A model generated the notes under the pieces. That model was given only the letters and a program-made list of their open reading frames with translations. It ran no database searches and had not been told where the DNA came from. 64,000 bases of DNA. Origin: Amoebophrya sp. A120. Taxonomy: Eukaryota; Sar; Dinophyceae; Syndiniales; Amoebophryaceae. The stretch covers positions 131,207 to 195,206 of the forward strand of contig CAJINV010000022.1 of the NCBI GenBank assembly GCA_905178155.1, written 5' to 3'. Shown piece by piece: positions 19,724-32,600 of this stretch. Position 1 is the first letter of the stretch. Every line of letters starts with the position of its first letter. A program made the position numbers and the translations under genes.

Positions 19724-20755
19724 ATGATGGGAAGTCCCGAACTTGGAAGGATCAGTTATCCAAAGAAAAAAACCCATCCACATCCAATTTGTCATGCAAA
19801 AAACGTATAAAATCATGTGTTTGTCATGCAAAAAATGGATGTGGATGGGTTTTTTTCTGTGGATATCAGTTACTCTAATCCTCCAAGCGCGAAGGCCAGT
19901 CCCGAACTTATGGAAGCGTCAGGTTTGAAATCGTCAAAGTTGATATAATTTGTAATGCATAAAGTGCGACACAAAAAGCGACTCTATTGCAGAGGACCCA
20001 CGGGAGGCAGATTATACATAGTCCTGGTAAGGGTCAAAAGTTGGATTGCTAACTAGCATGACAGAAGGCAGCTCTTTTGCCCTCAACCGCACGACAGACT
20101 CGCTTCCAGGAACGGGAAAGTTTGTCATGCGCCGACTACAAACTGTAGGTCTAAACGGTATCCGTTTTATGCATGACAAACTATTTCAACTTTGACGATT
20201 TCAAACCTGACACATCCATAGAACTCGGAAGGAACATCACAACGACCTCGGGAAGTAGACCTGAACCCTATGGAAGCGTCAGGATTGAAATCGTCAAAGT
20301 TGAAATAGTTTGTGATGCATAAAATGCAACCCACAAAGTGCCTGTCTTGCAGAGTAGGCAAGGGAGGCAGATTGTAAGCCTGTCGAGGGGTAGGATCACT
20401 GCTGCTAAAGTAGCACGACAAAAGGCGTCTTCCTTACCTAAACAGCATGACAAACTGGATCTCGGCTCTACTCAAATTTGTCATGCGCCGCTTAGAAATT
20501 GGGCTTCCAACTGGTATCGATTTTATGCATTACAAGTTATTTCAACTTTGTCGATTTCAACTCTGACACATCCATAAAGCAGAGCAGATTCTGGACATCT
20601 CCGAAGCAGAGTCAGAGGCGGAAGATGGTGATAAGCAGGGGCGCTTGCGATCCCTAAGTCCGGCAGCTGCCTCGACCGTTGCCGGGAGCATGGCGGTGTC
20701 CCACGTCACCGGCGCTTCCTCGTCTGCAGCCACCGCTACAGGCACCTTCTTATGA
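19724..20755 (+). CDS. G6: short hybrid gene (start like G7, end like G5)
   Basis: Exons 19724-19756, 19871-19908, 20226-20268 and 20582-20755 give 95 residues. The start MMGSPELGRIS and the following YSNPPSAKASPELGRN match the first codons of G7. The rest (about EQILDISEAESEAEDGDKQG onward) matches the end of G5 and stops at the equivalent TGA. The middle of the parent gene is missing exactly where the third element sits, and that element has mismatched flanks. The gene is compositionally acidic and Ser/Ala-rich. It may be expressed or a relic; nothing breaks its frame. No function can be given. Confidence 0.6.
19757..19865 (+). mobile_element. Introner element, family F (109 bp hairpin), in G6
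   Basis: Begins TATCCAAAGAAAAAAACCC and ends GGGTTTTTTTCTGTGGATA; arms also share CATCCACATCC. Two TTTGTCATGC motifs lie in the loop. TSD tcagt at 19752-19756 and 19866-19870. The empty site is at 21592-21596 in the duplicate. It is the shortest element in the window. Confidence 0.95.
19909..20220 (+). mobile_element. Introner element, family D, in G6
   Basis: Begins TATGGAAGCGTCAGGTTTGA and ends TTTCAAACCTGACACATCCATA (last ten ACACATCCATA region). TSD gaact at 19904-19908 and 20221-20225. The empty site is gacct at 21630-21634 in the duplicate. Excision joins SPEL to GRNITT in frame. Confidence 0.95.
20269..20576 (+). mobile_element. Introner element, family D, with mismatched flanks, in G6
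   Basis: Begins TATGGAAGCGTCAGGATTGA and ends CTCTGACACATCCATA. Flanking pentamers are aaccc (left) and aagca (right), so there is no TSD. The left flank belongs to a G7-like N-terminus and the right flank to a G5-like C-terminus. Removal of element plus five bases still keeps frame. A recombinant between two D elements is inferred. Confidence 0.85.
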
Positions 20756-21182
20756 ATGCGTCAACGACCTCGACTCGGGAAGAGTTTTGCCTTTACACGG
20801 AACAGAGCGGCCACAGCTGTTGCCATTGTAGTGCTCGATGCTAATGTAGAAGAACTACGAATACACGATGTTTTTGTTTGTAGTTGTACAAATTCAATAC
20901 ACGACAAACGTTGCGCAAAGCTTCCTGCACAAGAAATAAATCAGCCACGTCACATTAGCCATTTTCCTAGTCCAGGTAGACGCCCCAACGTTTTGTATGT
21001 ACTATGGAGTAGTTTTAGGTGTCTCTTCTCTTGAGGTCCAGGACGACAACTCGCGACTTGCAGTTTCAACATGCGAGGAATTATATTTGTGCAACGACTC
21101 TAGTAACTCTATCTGAGCTGCTCCGACTCCGTCCTGTTGTAAAAAAAAAACTCTTCGCGGGCACTTTTTGCGATCATACTCA
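20756..21182. other. G6-G7 spacer (duplicated promoter region)
   Basis: Second copy of the spacer described at 19315-19723. Slightly longer through small insertions. No gene. Confidence 0.5.
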
Positions 21183-24100
21183 ATGACGGGAAGTCCCGAT
21201 CTCGGAATATCCTGAGTAAAAACGTACCCACACCAGAGTCAGGATGAGGATTTTGCAACACAAACCTAGGAGTTTTGTGAGTCACGCATGACAAGTTGCA
21301 CTACTACTGCACCCTAGATCTCCTGCGGCCGTAGCTGCTTGCGGCGACGGTGCAAAGGTTTTCGATGTGGCGCAGTCGGGTATGCATGACAAGTTGCACT
21401 ATGCAGTGTAGTGCAGGTTAGCAAGTGCAGCCGCATCACAGATTCGTCTGCTCATCCTGTTCACAGCATCACAAATTCCAAAACACGATTGGAATGGCTC
21501 TGATGGGGATGCGCATTACAAGTCTTCCTGTCTTTGCAAATCTGCATTACAACTCTGGCGTGGGTACGTTTTTACTCAGGATACGGAAGGATCAGTTACT
21601 CTAATCCTCAAAGCGCGGTGGGCAGTCCCGACCTCGGAAGGAACACAACGACCTCGGGAAGCAGACCTGATGAACCCATGCCTGCTCTTCGTCTGCATGC
21701 AGCAGCCTCGGGAAGCAGACCTGAACCCATGCTGCGACCTCGGGAAGCAGACCTGAACCCAGTGCCTATTCACGGGGCGCAGCAGCAGCAGCAGCAGCCT
21801 AATCTGCAGGCAGGGCAGACAGGTAATATCGTGCAGCAGCACCCGCCAGTTCTAGTAGCGCCGCCGGGAAGTAGTAGTGCTGGTTCCGGTTCAATTCCAA
21901 TTCTTGTGCCCATCCGAGACCCGGTGACGGGGCAAACGGTTTTGTCCCCTCCTTTGGGGTACGAACAAGGTACTCAAAGTCTGATTGTAGGGATGCCGGT
22001 GAACCACGAGCAGCGGTTAGTCCTCCAACCGGCCCCGGGCACGGCAGGTGGTGTCGCGACCACGGGTCTCAATGTTGTAAACCAGCCGCAGCAGCAGCAG
22101 CAGCAGCAACACCTCCCCCCACACCAGGGCATAAGTAGCCCAATGTCTCCCGAGGAACGTGCCGCTCATCAGGAGTATGTTCAAAACCTGGTCGAGCGCG
22201 ACAACGCCCGCCGGGCGGAAATCCAGCGTAATCGTGCACTAGAACGACAGGTAGGAGGACCGCCAGATGAACAAGCTGGGCGGGAAGTCGAAGTAGAGCC
22301 TGCAGGAGCAAATAGACGTGGTCTTGTACTTGCGCTCGCTGGCCGACGTGGCCGACGCGGTCGTCTTCAACCTGCGGAAGTCCAAGAGCGTCCGGATCCA
22401 GTGTCCCGGACGCCCTCGCACAGCCCTGAACGCTGGTTAGGACCAGGCGAGGGTCTTCGCGCCGAGGATTTTCATCCGCATCGGGGCAGAGGCCGCGTCG
22501 GGGCAGAGGCAACACAGCAGGGTGTGCAACAGGAGCTCCAGCAGGGGATGAGCATGGGCGTCATGATGCAGGTGGGTGGCCAAGAAGAAGAAAGAGGACC
22601 TGGGCCTCATCTAGGTCAACAGGCTCCCCCTGCGGTCGTCCCTCCGCCGCCTTACCCCGGGAACCATAATATAATGCACTACCCTTACCCCGGACAACTA
22701 CCCTTACCAATACCACCACCACCTGCTCCAGCAGCGCATGATCAGGAAGGCCAAGGTGCGGCTGCTGGTTTCGTTGGTTATAATCCTGCTGTCCCAGCAG
22801 CAGGGACCTGGGGAGGACCACCAGGGCCAGGAACGAGACAAGAGCAACCACAATGGCCTATAGTTTCCCCGCAAGGTTCCCCGCAAACTATGACCACGGC
22901 AGGACCCGGAGTTCAAGTTCCTCTTCAACCAGCGGCTCCTGCACCAGGAATTATGCAGCACGGCATCAATTGGCAACAGGTTGCTTCACGACCAGATCCG
23001 TCGCTGATGGGTCCTACCTACGACTACCCGGGAGGTGTCGTGTCTTTTCCATCGGCGTTTGCCGGGTCATTCGCAGGGCCTTCGACGATGAGTTCTTCAC
23101 CTGCTTCTATGGGGGCTGCCGAGTTTGGTGGTGCTGGTGGACACTTTGGTGGCGGTTTCGGTCCTGGTCTTGGCCAACCACAACAGCAGTTAAATTATAT
23201 TGCAGGAGAGAAGATGCCACCACAACTACAACCAGGAGTTGTACCTCCACATACTCCACCACAAGTATTTTTCCCTCCTTCTCCACAAATGATGAGCACC
23301 AGCGACTACTTCTTGATGCAGCAGTTGCAACAACGTGGTCAAGGCGGATGTAATATTACCACCACTTCTTCTGCCCCCGGGGGCGGATCTAGTTCCAGTT
23401 CGTCTCATCTCTCCCGACCCGTAGGCGGCGGCCGGGGATCTCCGGATGGTGGAGCGGCGCAAGCAACTTCGGATGGTGTTGGAGCGGCGCACGAGGGTGG
23501 TCCAGGTGATGTCCTGTGGCGGGGCGCCAAAGGTGATGCAAGGAAAAAAGGAAAAGGTGGAAAAGCTGCATCATCATCGAGGACGAGAGAAAAGCTGAAC
23601 AAAGAAACAAAATCCGTCGTTGATCCGGACACAGCTGCGCCACAGCAAGAACAGGGTCATGCTCGTGTTGAACCAGGAACAGTATCGCGGCGACCTGCGC
23701 CTAGATTTGCGATAGAAGCCGTGCAAAGTGCATTGCGGAAAGCTCAGCGCCGACGTCGTAGCCAGGGACTACATGGGTCGTGGCAGCCGGTCCGCGCGTT
23801 GCAATTCTTGCAAAATTGGATCGCTCACCGACCGGAGGCACGATTACTTCGAGAACGAGAGGAGATCGAAAGAGAACTTCAGGCCGGAAATGTAGTGCCT
23901 ATCTTGGAACGGATGACCCCCGAGCAATTGGATGCGCAACGGCTCCTCATTTCTTTGCTTGACTCCAGGGCGTGGACGACGGATTTCATTGGCGCTGTCC
24001 TTGAGGATCCTCACTTTGTTCCTCGTCGGGAGCTAACCCCGGAGGAGGATGCAGCCAGTATTTCGCACTTTGAAAACAGTGTCCGCGACGCGTTCCAAAG

Positions 24101-26431
24101 GCGTGGTGACCGCGTGCTACAGACCCCAGGCCTGCGTGAGAGCGATCACGAAGAAGTGGGTCTGCTGCCATGGCTGGAAAGGTTCGCCTTGCGCGGGACC
24201 TCGGGCACAGTTTTCTTCCGGGTGCGCAATTTCTACATCGGCCGCGACGATGGGATCCTCAGAGCCGTGGTGATTACCGGCTTGGAGCCGAGTGACGCCT
24301 GGCTGCGGGAGGGATTGGACGAGGGCCGGGGGTTCGTGTGGCACCCGGAATACGAGTTGGATCACACGACCGTTTTCCACGCGGAGGACGTGACTACAAC
24401 GGGATACGGAACTTCTACTTCCCGTCGGGAGATACGGTGGAAAATAGCCGACGGGGAGTTCCCGTCCGACACTGCCGAAGCTTGGCAAGAGAAGCTGCGA
24501 GAACAAGCTGAATCGCAACAACGTCCCCGTCCGGGAATCTTGCGCGACCAGGAGCAGCGCGGCGGCGGCCGAGGATCTTCGGATCGTGGACCTGCGGCTT
24601 CAGAAAGTTTTGGACCGGCCAGGGCTTTGGAGGATGAGCCGGGGCGGCCGCGTGCTGGTGCTTCGTTGCCTTCTTCCTCCTCTTCGCGGCCAGGAAAGAG
24701 GGGCGCAGCGCCTTCTCAGATAGGAGAAACACCACCAACAGTAGATCAGCGAGGTCCACCTCTGGCTTATAATTTGGTGCCCATGATCGAGCGCCGCTTC
24801 GTGACGCAACTTCAGCAAAGCTTGGAACCGCTACGACCTGCTCCGGCAGAGGGTAGCATCGCCCCACGACACCGGGAATACGCACCGGACATAGAGGCGC
24901 TCCAGCTCTTTAGAGACTGGATCACGCTTCGGCCGAAGGTGAAGAACAGGCGTCGTCGTGAATCGCGGCGACAGAAGCCCGGCGCCGGCCATCCGGGAGA
25001 AGAACCGCAGCCGCTCCTGGAGCCGATGACCCCCCAGCAGAAGGCCCTACAGAGAGTTTTCATTCGCCTACTCGAAAGCGCCAGGTGGACTGTGCCTACG
25101 ACCCGCCCGGCTACCCTCGGAGATGGCGCAGTGAACAAGGGCGAGACGTTGGAAGAGCAAGCCGAAGTCTGGACACAATCCGAGCTGTTGCAAGATCGTA
25201 TTGAGGCTGCGTTCGATAGTTACAACCGTGACACATTTCGGAACAGGTCGGAAAATCATGACGTGCCAGGTCTGCGAGGCCTCGAGACGCTTGCCCTGGG
25301 TGGGGGATTTAGTGGCGGGACTGTAATTTTCGGGGTCCGGAATTTCTATTATGACGAGACAACCGGCACGCGCAGAGCTGTGGTGATGACCGGTTTGAAG
25401 CTATCCTGTGTAAAAACGTCCCCAACTTCCCAGGGTTCTCAAGTAGATGGGGATTTTGCTATAGAAGTCAACAGGTTTTGTGGGTTGTGCATGACAAGTT
25501 TAGGTTCGCATTGTAATCTTGTTTTGTAGCACTAGCAGGTACTGCAGCCGCATGAGAAACACAGCGCCTTAATATGATCGTGGTGGTAGCATGACAAATT
25601 CCCAAGCAGCATGAGGAAAAAATGCTCCTCATGTGATTGGGATTGCGCATGTTGAGAAAGAGAAACAACATTTTACTTATGCAGATTTGCATGACAACTC
25701 GGGGAGGACCATGCGGATGTTTTTCCTCAGGACAGGAACCGCGCAGCCGAGACTTCGCGTGGGGGCCAGAGTACGAGGTGGATCACACGACCGTGTTCGA
25801 AGCTATCGATGAAAAATATCGCGCGGCGACAGCCGGAAGCGAAATTCCACCACGACCACAGCTGTGGTGGAAAAGTAAGCCTGGTGAGTATCAGTCAGCA
25901 GCTGCACGCGAGCTTTACCGTGCGCGGCGGGAGGAAATGAACGCGAGGAGACAACGCGGCGGCGCACAGGATGTAGATCATTCACCGGAACCAGCAGTCT
26001 GGGTCTCACTCCCAGACCATGGGGGTGCTGCGCCTGCGCCTGGTCCACCCCAACGACCGGTGGGGCGTCGACGTCGCGGCGATCTGGATGAGGAGCTGCA
26101 AACAGAGGCCGCACTCCTGGAGTCTTTGGCAGCAGTGCCACGGCAAAACGTGCAAAACCGGTGGCAAGATGTTTGTGACAGCGATAATAATGTTAGTGAC
26201 AGCGAAAAGCGAGGTCGTGACAGTGGCGAAGCCGGCGGCGCCGCTGCGTCGTCACATCGAGCCACGAGCCGTCGCGCGTCTCCACTGCGCCGTCCTCTTC
26301 TTGGTACATCGGCGAGCGACGCCGGAGGGGGACCAACTCTCCCCGGGCCGTCGTCGTCGTCGATGCCGCGGCACTCTGCCCGTGGACGCCGTGACCCCAC
26401 TGGGCCCCCAGGAGGGCAGCCACCCTCGTAG
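21183..26431 (+). CDS. G7: Gln/Pro-rich protein with two copies of a novel domain
   Basis: Exons 21183-21207, 21589-25401 and 25740-26431, 1,509 residues. The first exon is only 25 bp (MTGSPDLG), with the same start as G6. Residues 1-700 are low complexity with poly-Gln (21781, 22085) and Pro/Gly tracts. Two copies of module R1 follow: copy 1 about 23790-24390, copy 2 about 24890-25810. Shared landmarks are L..(W)WI..RP, LL(D/E)S..WT, F.VRNFY, RAVV.TGL.P and PEYE(L/V)DHTTVF. A third copy ends G11. Only copy 2 is interrupted by an intron. The C-terminal 200 residues are Arg/Ser/Pro-rich. No catalytic motif is recognised; function unknown. Confidence 0.8.
21208..21583 (+). mobile_element. Introner element, family B (376 bp), in G7 exon 1
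   Basis: Begins TATCCTGAGTAAAAACGTAC and ends GTACGTTTTTACTCAGGATA. TSD cggaa at 21203-21207 and 21584-21588. It inserts eight codons after the ATG. Excision gives gga a|gg atc agt, matching the intact reading of G6. Confidence 0.95.
25402..25734 (+). mobile_element. Introner element, diverged family B, inside module R1 copy 2 of G7
   Basis: Begins TATCCTGTGTAAAAACGTCC; right end GATGTTTTTCCTCAGGACA. Flanks gaagc (25397-25401) and ggaac (25735-25739) are imperfect. Excision gives TGLKPRSRDFAWGPEYE, matching TGLEP and TGFQP of the other R1 copies, so the junction is supported by homology. Confidence 0.88.
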
Positions 26432-29400
26432 GGAGGCAGCTGCTGTGGGCGAAGAACCTCACACGGCAGGCCTGTGCGGGCAGTCCCAGTCGAGTCTGTC
26501 GGACCCGGACTGAGTCGAAGATCAGTTGTTTCGGGCGTACGGCTTAAAAGCTTGATGTTGTCCTAGCGGGCGGTCGAAGTAGTGTATAGAAAGTATAACA
26601 AAGCAGTTTTTCTATTTCTAGCTACTGGTGCAACAATTTCTGGCTCTGCTAATAAAGACCGAGCAGGATAATGATAAAATGAAAGCAGGAGCATATGCAG
26701 CCACATATTTTTGTCAGTGTATTTTTCTCTGTAGTAAGATAACATTTCCCGCATGATCGTGATCCTAAAGATGTCTGTAGGCCATCAGCAGGCACTCTTC
26801 TTCCTGCCTATCTTCATGCCCTCACGACCTCGTACCTCCGCACGTGATACTTTAGGCGCCGTTGCCTTGAGGCTTTCAGAACTTTACGGACCGTACAACC
26901 CCATGTAACGGCCCCGTTATGTCACAGTATCAACATGTAAAAGTTTAAGTTTTAGAACGAAAATCGATTCGACCGACTTGTTAAAAAAGGATCATCTTCG
27001 CGACATGGGCAACATTTTGCGTAGACGTGGTGAGACACTTAACCTAGCGTGACCAAATAACGAAAGCACGACACAGAAATGTCTCCGAGGCTGACTGTAA
27101 CTAGACGACCAAATTTCAAAAAACAACAGCAGCACTTCGTGTACAATTCTCGCGAGAACACCACTATACTGACTTTTTTATACATACCTCTTGCCGCGAG
27201 GGGGTTCTTCGCTCTATTCAAACTCAAAGTCTCCTTTCATGTACAATCATTTTCATTTTCCAGCACTGACACTGCCATTTTTTTCATCATTTTCTGGTAC
27301 AGGAACACAAAACAGATGTCCGTCAAGAAGCACAAAAAGTGCAGGAGCTGCAACTGCAACATGAACATGTATTGAAGTAAGTAAAAGTAGACCTCTGTCT
27401 AAACCATACAGCAGCTCTGTCTTGAAAGTAGACACAAGATCTTCACAAGGAGAAAAAAATGAGAAAGCTAGTCTTGAGAAGACTATGAACGCGAAAACCG
27501 ATCGTGACCGAAAGAGGAAACAAGAGAAATACAAAAATACGTTGTAGTTGTTCTCCCATCGAAACTCGGATCCCCATCCTTCGCCCGTTGGTGGTGAGTT
27601 CGCAGGATGTCAAGTAGAACAAGCTCGTCCACCTCCCGTGCGTCTTGTAGTAAGCTTGCTGTGCTGCGTACAAGCTCCGTGGCCGACGTGCGTCTTCAGC
27701 GAAGTTACTTGTAGATGACCCTATGCATAGATAATTGCGAAGGATTCTGTTTCTCAGTTCTGTTTTTCTGGTTTGTCTCTTTATCTTTGTTTCGTGTGAT
27801 GTTGGTTCTCGTCGAGACATCCACTGAAGATGACCAAAAAATGCAGCAAGGTCATCAACATCATGCAGATCGTTCCTACAACTTGAATTGGTGCGTGATT
27901 TGACCACAGAGGAGATTGCAGAAGTACTATAATACTTCTAAGATTTTCGACGTCATTTTTATCACCTTGATTATGAAAATGATGATGTGGCGCAGCAACA
28001 TTCTTTCCCAAGCAGTCGGAGCATTTGTGTGACTGTATGCACGACGAGCAGTAATCAGCCAAGAAAGTGTCGAACGGAGCTGATTATAAGGTGGAAGAAT
28101 GTGCACTTGTAGTATGAAAAACATGGATCCGCGAGCAAGAAAGGTCGTGCCATTTACATTATATTACATGTACAGAGTTGTATGATCGAGTCCGTACATT
28201 CTAGACGGTTGTACTTACAAGCACAACGGAAAAAAACATCAAATGGAAATGTCAGTCATTCCATGAAGTGCATGTGCATGTGGATGACTTCTTCCGCGAG
28301 CCGGTAGTTGCGTCATTCCGCACCGCTCTTTGCTGCAGTTGCAGTGGATGGATTTGTTCTCAACATCATGCATAAGCATATATGCATTGCAGTTTAATGC
28401 GTTTGCCGTGGTCGTTCTTCCTGTTTCTTCTTCGTGTTTGTGTGGACCTATTCTTCAGGCTCCTTGCCGCCCCCTGGGCAGCACTCCATCTGATCATAGT
28501 TGTCGGCGATCAACAACAGAAGTATCGGTGGTCTACTTCGCCTTGTTAATAGGCGAGTCGAAGGTGACATTGATCAACATCAACCAAGATCAACCTAGAT
28601 ATAGCATTTGGTCTTTTGTTGCGATCGTCAAAAAGCCCACTGACGAGTGGAGGTGATAGGATCTTGTTACTAGTAGCTGCTACTTTATTCCAGTATGATC
28701 CACCATAACGTTCATTTCGGATCAGTCGTGAAAGAAGTGGAGCGGTGACGCAAGTGCATATGGATATCTTATTCTATAGCTGCAGTCTGAAGATCCTGAA
28801 CTACGACGATCGTGATATTATTGTACTAGCCTAGGAACATGTGTGCATCTGAGGTGAGGGTCGAGCTCTATTTTATTGCGCGATGAACAAGACGAGGTAC
28901 AGGATCTCACTATCAGTCTATTGACATCAAGAAAGCAAGGTCGTACGTGACACCCTGTCTCTAGTTGTGGTTCCACAAGATCGAAGAAACTATACATAAG
29001 CATTGACTTCTCTACTCGACGAGGAGTGTTGCTGCTTTTATCCAAATTTTATCGTAGAGCAAAAAGAATTTTGATTTTCGCCCACCACACTTCTACAACC
29101 AATAGAGTGACCGAACACAACCTAGTAGACTCAGAAATTTCACTGTTAGCTGCATACAGATGAAGGCAAATAAAGTAAATTTCAGACGCGTATTTTTAAA
29201 CAAAAAGTCGATAGTACAACCACAACCTTAGCGCACACCGAAAGAAGACGGTAATCTCTCGGTCTATGGCAGTTGTGCCATCTGTTTGTATGTTGATGCT
29301 AGTACTTTTTTTACATGACGACAGGAATTCCAAAGAATAGAGTCAAAAGCGTATTTTTGTCGCTTTTGAGGAGCACATGAGCGGAGCCGAACGCGGACGA

Positions 29401-29606
29401 TCGTAAACAAAAACAGGTCGTGTCTGCAGCTGATGGTCCGACCACTCTACGTTGATTTATTCGACTCCTCCGACGTTCCATCCCCCACTCTCCGTCTTGG
29501 AAATTTGACTCCCACCGGATAAAGATCACTTCAGCAACGTCACTCAGCCGACATCAAATCTTCAAAACAATCGACCCATCTCCAAAACAAGCAACCCCGA
29601 CCGGCC
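26432..29606. other. Intergenic region G7-G8 (3.2 kb)
   Basis: No gene that I can support. Open frames at 27079-27375 (+), 27443-27907 (-) and 28330-28656 (+) have no bias, motif or intron context. It includes a short palindromic stretch (taacggccccgtta, about 26907-26920). It is the longest stretch here without a recognisable introner. Confidence 0.45.
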
Positions 29607-32600
29607 ATGATGACGGGGCAGCAAATAAAAGAACTTCCGAAGGCCGCGACGGTCACAAAAAACAAGGCACGACCTTTCTTTCCGCAAGTATCATATTTGT
29701 TTTTCCTGCTGGCAGGAGACCTCTTTCAACATCCGACTCCAGAGGACCATACGGGAGGTGGTGGACCACAGGTCGCTCCTCGGGTGAAGAAAAGGTGCCA
29801 TGGCAGCAGCTCTCGTGCAGCGAGCGCAGGGAAAATCAAAGACGGGCGAGGCAGAAGCGATAGTTGTGTGTTTGCCGCTTCTCATGTCGGCGACGATGAA
29901 GAGAGCTTCAGCAGCAATTGTGGTGTTATTTCTGGACACGAACAAGCAGGCAGTAGAGCTAGCACGTGCAGCAAAGCTACTCCGACACGACCTTCTTCCA
30001 CCAGCAGCTCATGGCGCAGCAGCTGCACCTCGGGCGGCTACCCGATAGAGGAAAACATCGCCGACGCCGACGGACCAACACGATGCAGTACGGATGAAGA
30101 TCAAGACAGCAACTACGACTTCTGCATATTGGGGAGTGCGACCACCCGTGACGCTCGCGCTGCACACGGCCGGAACCATTTTTCAGGGACGCCTTCAATT
30201 CTTGAATTACCTTCCGAAAGAACGACATCTCACAACACCAGGCGGTCCCAATTATTCGCAGCTGGCTCAATCCTCGGTGTGAACGCGGCGGGTACTACTA
30301 CTTCCGGTGAAGTTCCTATGGACGACGTAGTAGAGGGGTTTTCTGACAACTCCGATCATGAACTACATATGAACTGCAAAAGTATCGTACTCGTATAAAT
30401 GCATATACAAATTTCCTCAGCATGAGAAATAAAATTTGTAATGCTGATTTACCTTAAGAAAAAGATTTGCAATGCATGACTGCAATACGAGTGCGATAGT
30501 TTTGCACAGGATACTACAAGACGAGGAGGGATTTTGTTCCGACGTTTCCGTTGATGATTGCTCCGTCCTATCAAACAAAAAAGTGTTAACCTTAACGGTT
30601 TTCATGGATTGCAAATATGCATGACAAATTTTGCTTAGCTGCATGCATGCTATGCACGACAAATTTGGGCACGTTTTGTGGTGCGTTACTGCATCACAAA
30701 TTCCGTTCACGTTAACACTTTTTCCTGTGACACGTCCCTTCTTTCTTAAACAGTCCAGCTTCGGCCAGTCCTCCCGATTATTTCGAAGAACAACCGAAAA
30801 ATGGCGATAGTGAAACAGAAAACGAAGATTTTTCCGATACGTTGGAACTGAATGAGCGAGAAGGTGGAGTCGCAGCTTATACAGTGCAGCCTTTATCATC
30901 ATCACGCCGAGCTGCAGGAACGATCACTGGGAGTGGGTTGGTCCTTGATCATGGCGAAATAATTACGCGGCCTTACAAAAACCCGACAAAGGGACAAGTG
31001 GATCGTCGTCGTACCTTTGGTGCAAAATCTTCTGAGGTCGTGGATCCATCTGTGGGTTCTCCAGGCGAAGATTTCAGCACGACGACCATCGCCACGCCCG
31101 ACGGGATCCAAAGTGGCGAACGCTCGCCGACACCGGGGGACTCGTGTCCAAGTGACTTTTCCACGACGTTGCCGTTCTCTTCTCCGGGTGGGTATGCAAT
31201 AGAAATTTCTGTTATTATATATTTTTATCCCGCAGCACCGGTTGGTACAAAACCAAAGTGCATGACAGGTAGATTTCAATAGATGAAACTTGGTCTTGGA
31301 CGTACGGTAGGTAGATACGCACGGAGATAAAAGATTGGCATGTAAGAACATAAAAGTTTTGTTGTCGTACCGCGTGTGGTGCTATGGTAAATCAACATTT
31401 ACTCTTGATACTGATTCGTCGTCGGCAACGCGGGGTGGAGGGGCCGCAGGAGCCACAGTTTCCGATCTTCGCAGACCCTTAGAAGCAAAAAAATTTTTTA
31501 CGACCACGAAGGCCCCTAGTTGTCGTGCCAGTGTTTTATCTTCCTCTGAGGACGAAGCGGGATGCCAAGACGAGTTAACTACAACCGACGCAGGACCACG
31601 GCCCGCGGTCCCGTCGTCGGGATTTCAAGGACGACAAGAATTTTTACCAAATCCTGCAGCGACAGCGGCCGCCCCAAGGCGAACGCGCACCTCGAGAAGT
31701 AACAAAATAGATGCGGCTCCTTCGAGGAGAAAATCGCCGAGAAAACAAGTGGGAGAAGACAACAAGCCCGGTAGAAGTACTACGGAAATGGTTCGGAGAG
31801 AGTTGCTGCCCGTGTTTGATGATGTCGCGGGAAAAGATGAGCAAGGCGATGATCTTCTTCAACACCAGGAAGAGAACAATCATCAAGAGGCTACAACTAC
31901 TACCAGGGCGGCGAAAGACGCAGCTGTTCTACTATTCCACCAGCAGCAGAAGTGCTCGCGAAAACCGGGACCGAAGGTAGTAGTCCCGCAAGAATCTTCT
32001 TCTCGCAGAGCCGTGCCGGCTGAGAAGGAAGTAGAGGAAGATGAAGTCACGAGCTTTCTGTGCTCAGACAGATTAGCAGAAAAGACGATCGCCGCGGAAA
32101 TTAAACTTGTCATAGCGCAAGAGTTGTCAAGACATCAACCTTCTGACGGGCGGGCACAAGAACAACGCGCGGTAGATCCAGACTCACCGCAAGTGCAAAG
32201 CCGCTGGGTTCCGATTGTGGAAAATTACTTGATGAGCAAGAACGTTGCTGGCGGACGCGGAATGTTCCCGTCGTTCTCGTCGTCGCACTATGCACCTTCC
32301 GTCAAGTTGCTGGCGATGCTGTTTCTTTTGCAGGTACTCGAGAGGACGTGGGGGGTGGAAGAGTCGATGGGGCAAATTGTCCGTTTCGATAACGCTCTCT
32401 ACACGGATGCTTTGACGGTAGACACCTGGACTGCACTATCCTGTGCAAAAGTGTCGTACTCGTAGTAAAAGTAATTGCATTTTTGCATTACAAATCTCTT
32501 TCTCAAGGTAAATCAGTATTACAAATTTCATTTGTAATGCTGGGCTAATGCAATTTATACGTAGTATCATGTTTTTGCATTGCATATGCACAAAACTCCC

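Larger units (their letters stand above)
18872..20268. repeat. Segmental duplication, copy 1 (end of G5, spacer, start of G6)
   Basis: Pairs with 20627-21677. It starts at ggtgataagcagggg in the G5 C-terminus, crosses the stop (ttatgaatgcgtcaacga), the intergenic spacer and the next gene start (atgggaagtcccga), and ends at gacctgaaccc. Copy 1 holds three elements absent from copy 2 (19040, 19757, 19909); copy 2 holds one absent from copy 1 (21208). Confidence 0.92.
20627..21677. repeat. Segmental duplication, copy 2 (end of G6, spacer, start of G7)
   Basis: Homologue of 18872-20268; see that entry. Its only element is the family B copy at 21208-21583, whose empty counterpart is the uninterrupted cttggaaggatcag of copy 1 (about 19743-19755). 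Confidence 0.92.

Noticed and set aside
27443-27907. Minus-strand 154-codon open frame
   Set aside because: No bias, motif or intron context, and all supported genes are on the + strand.
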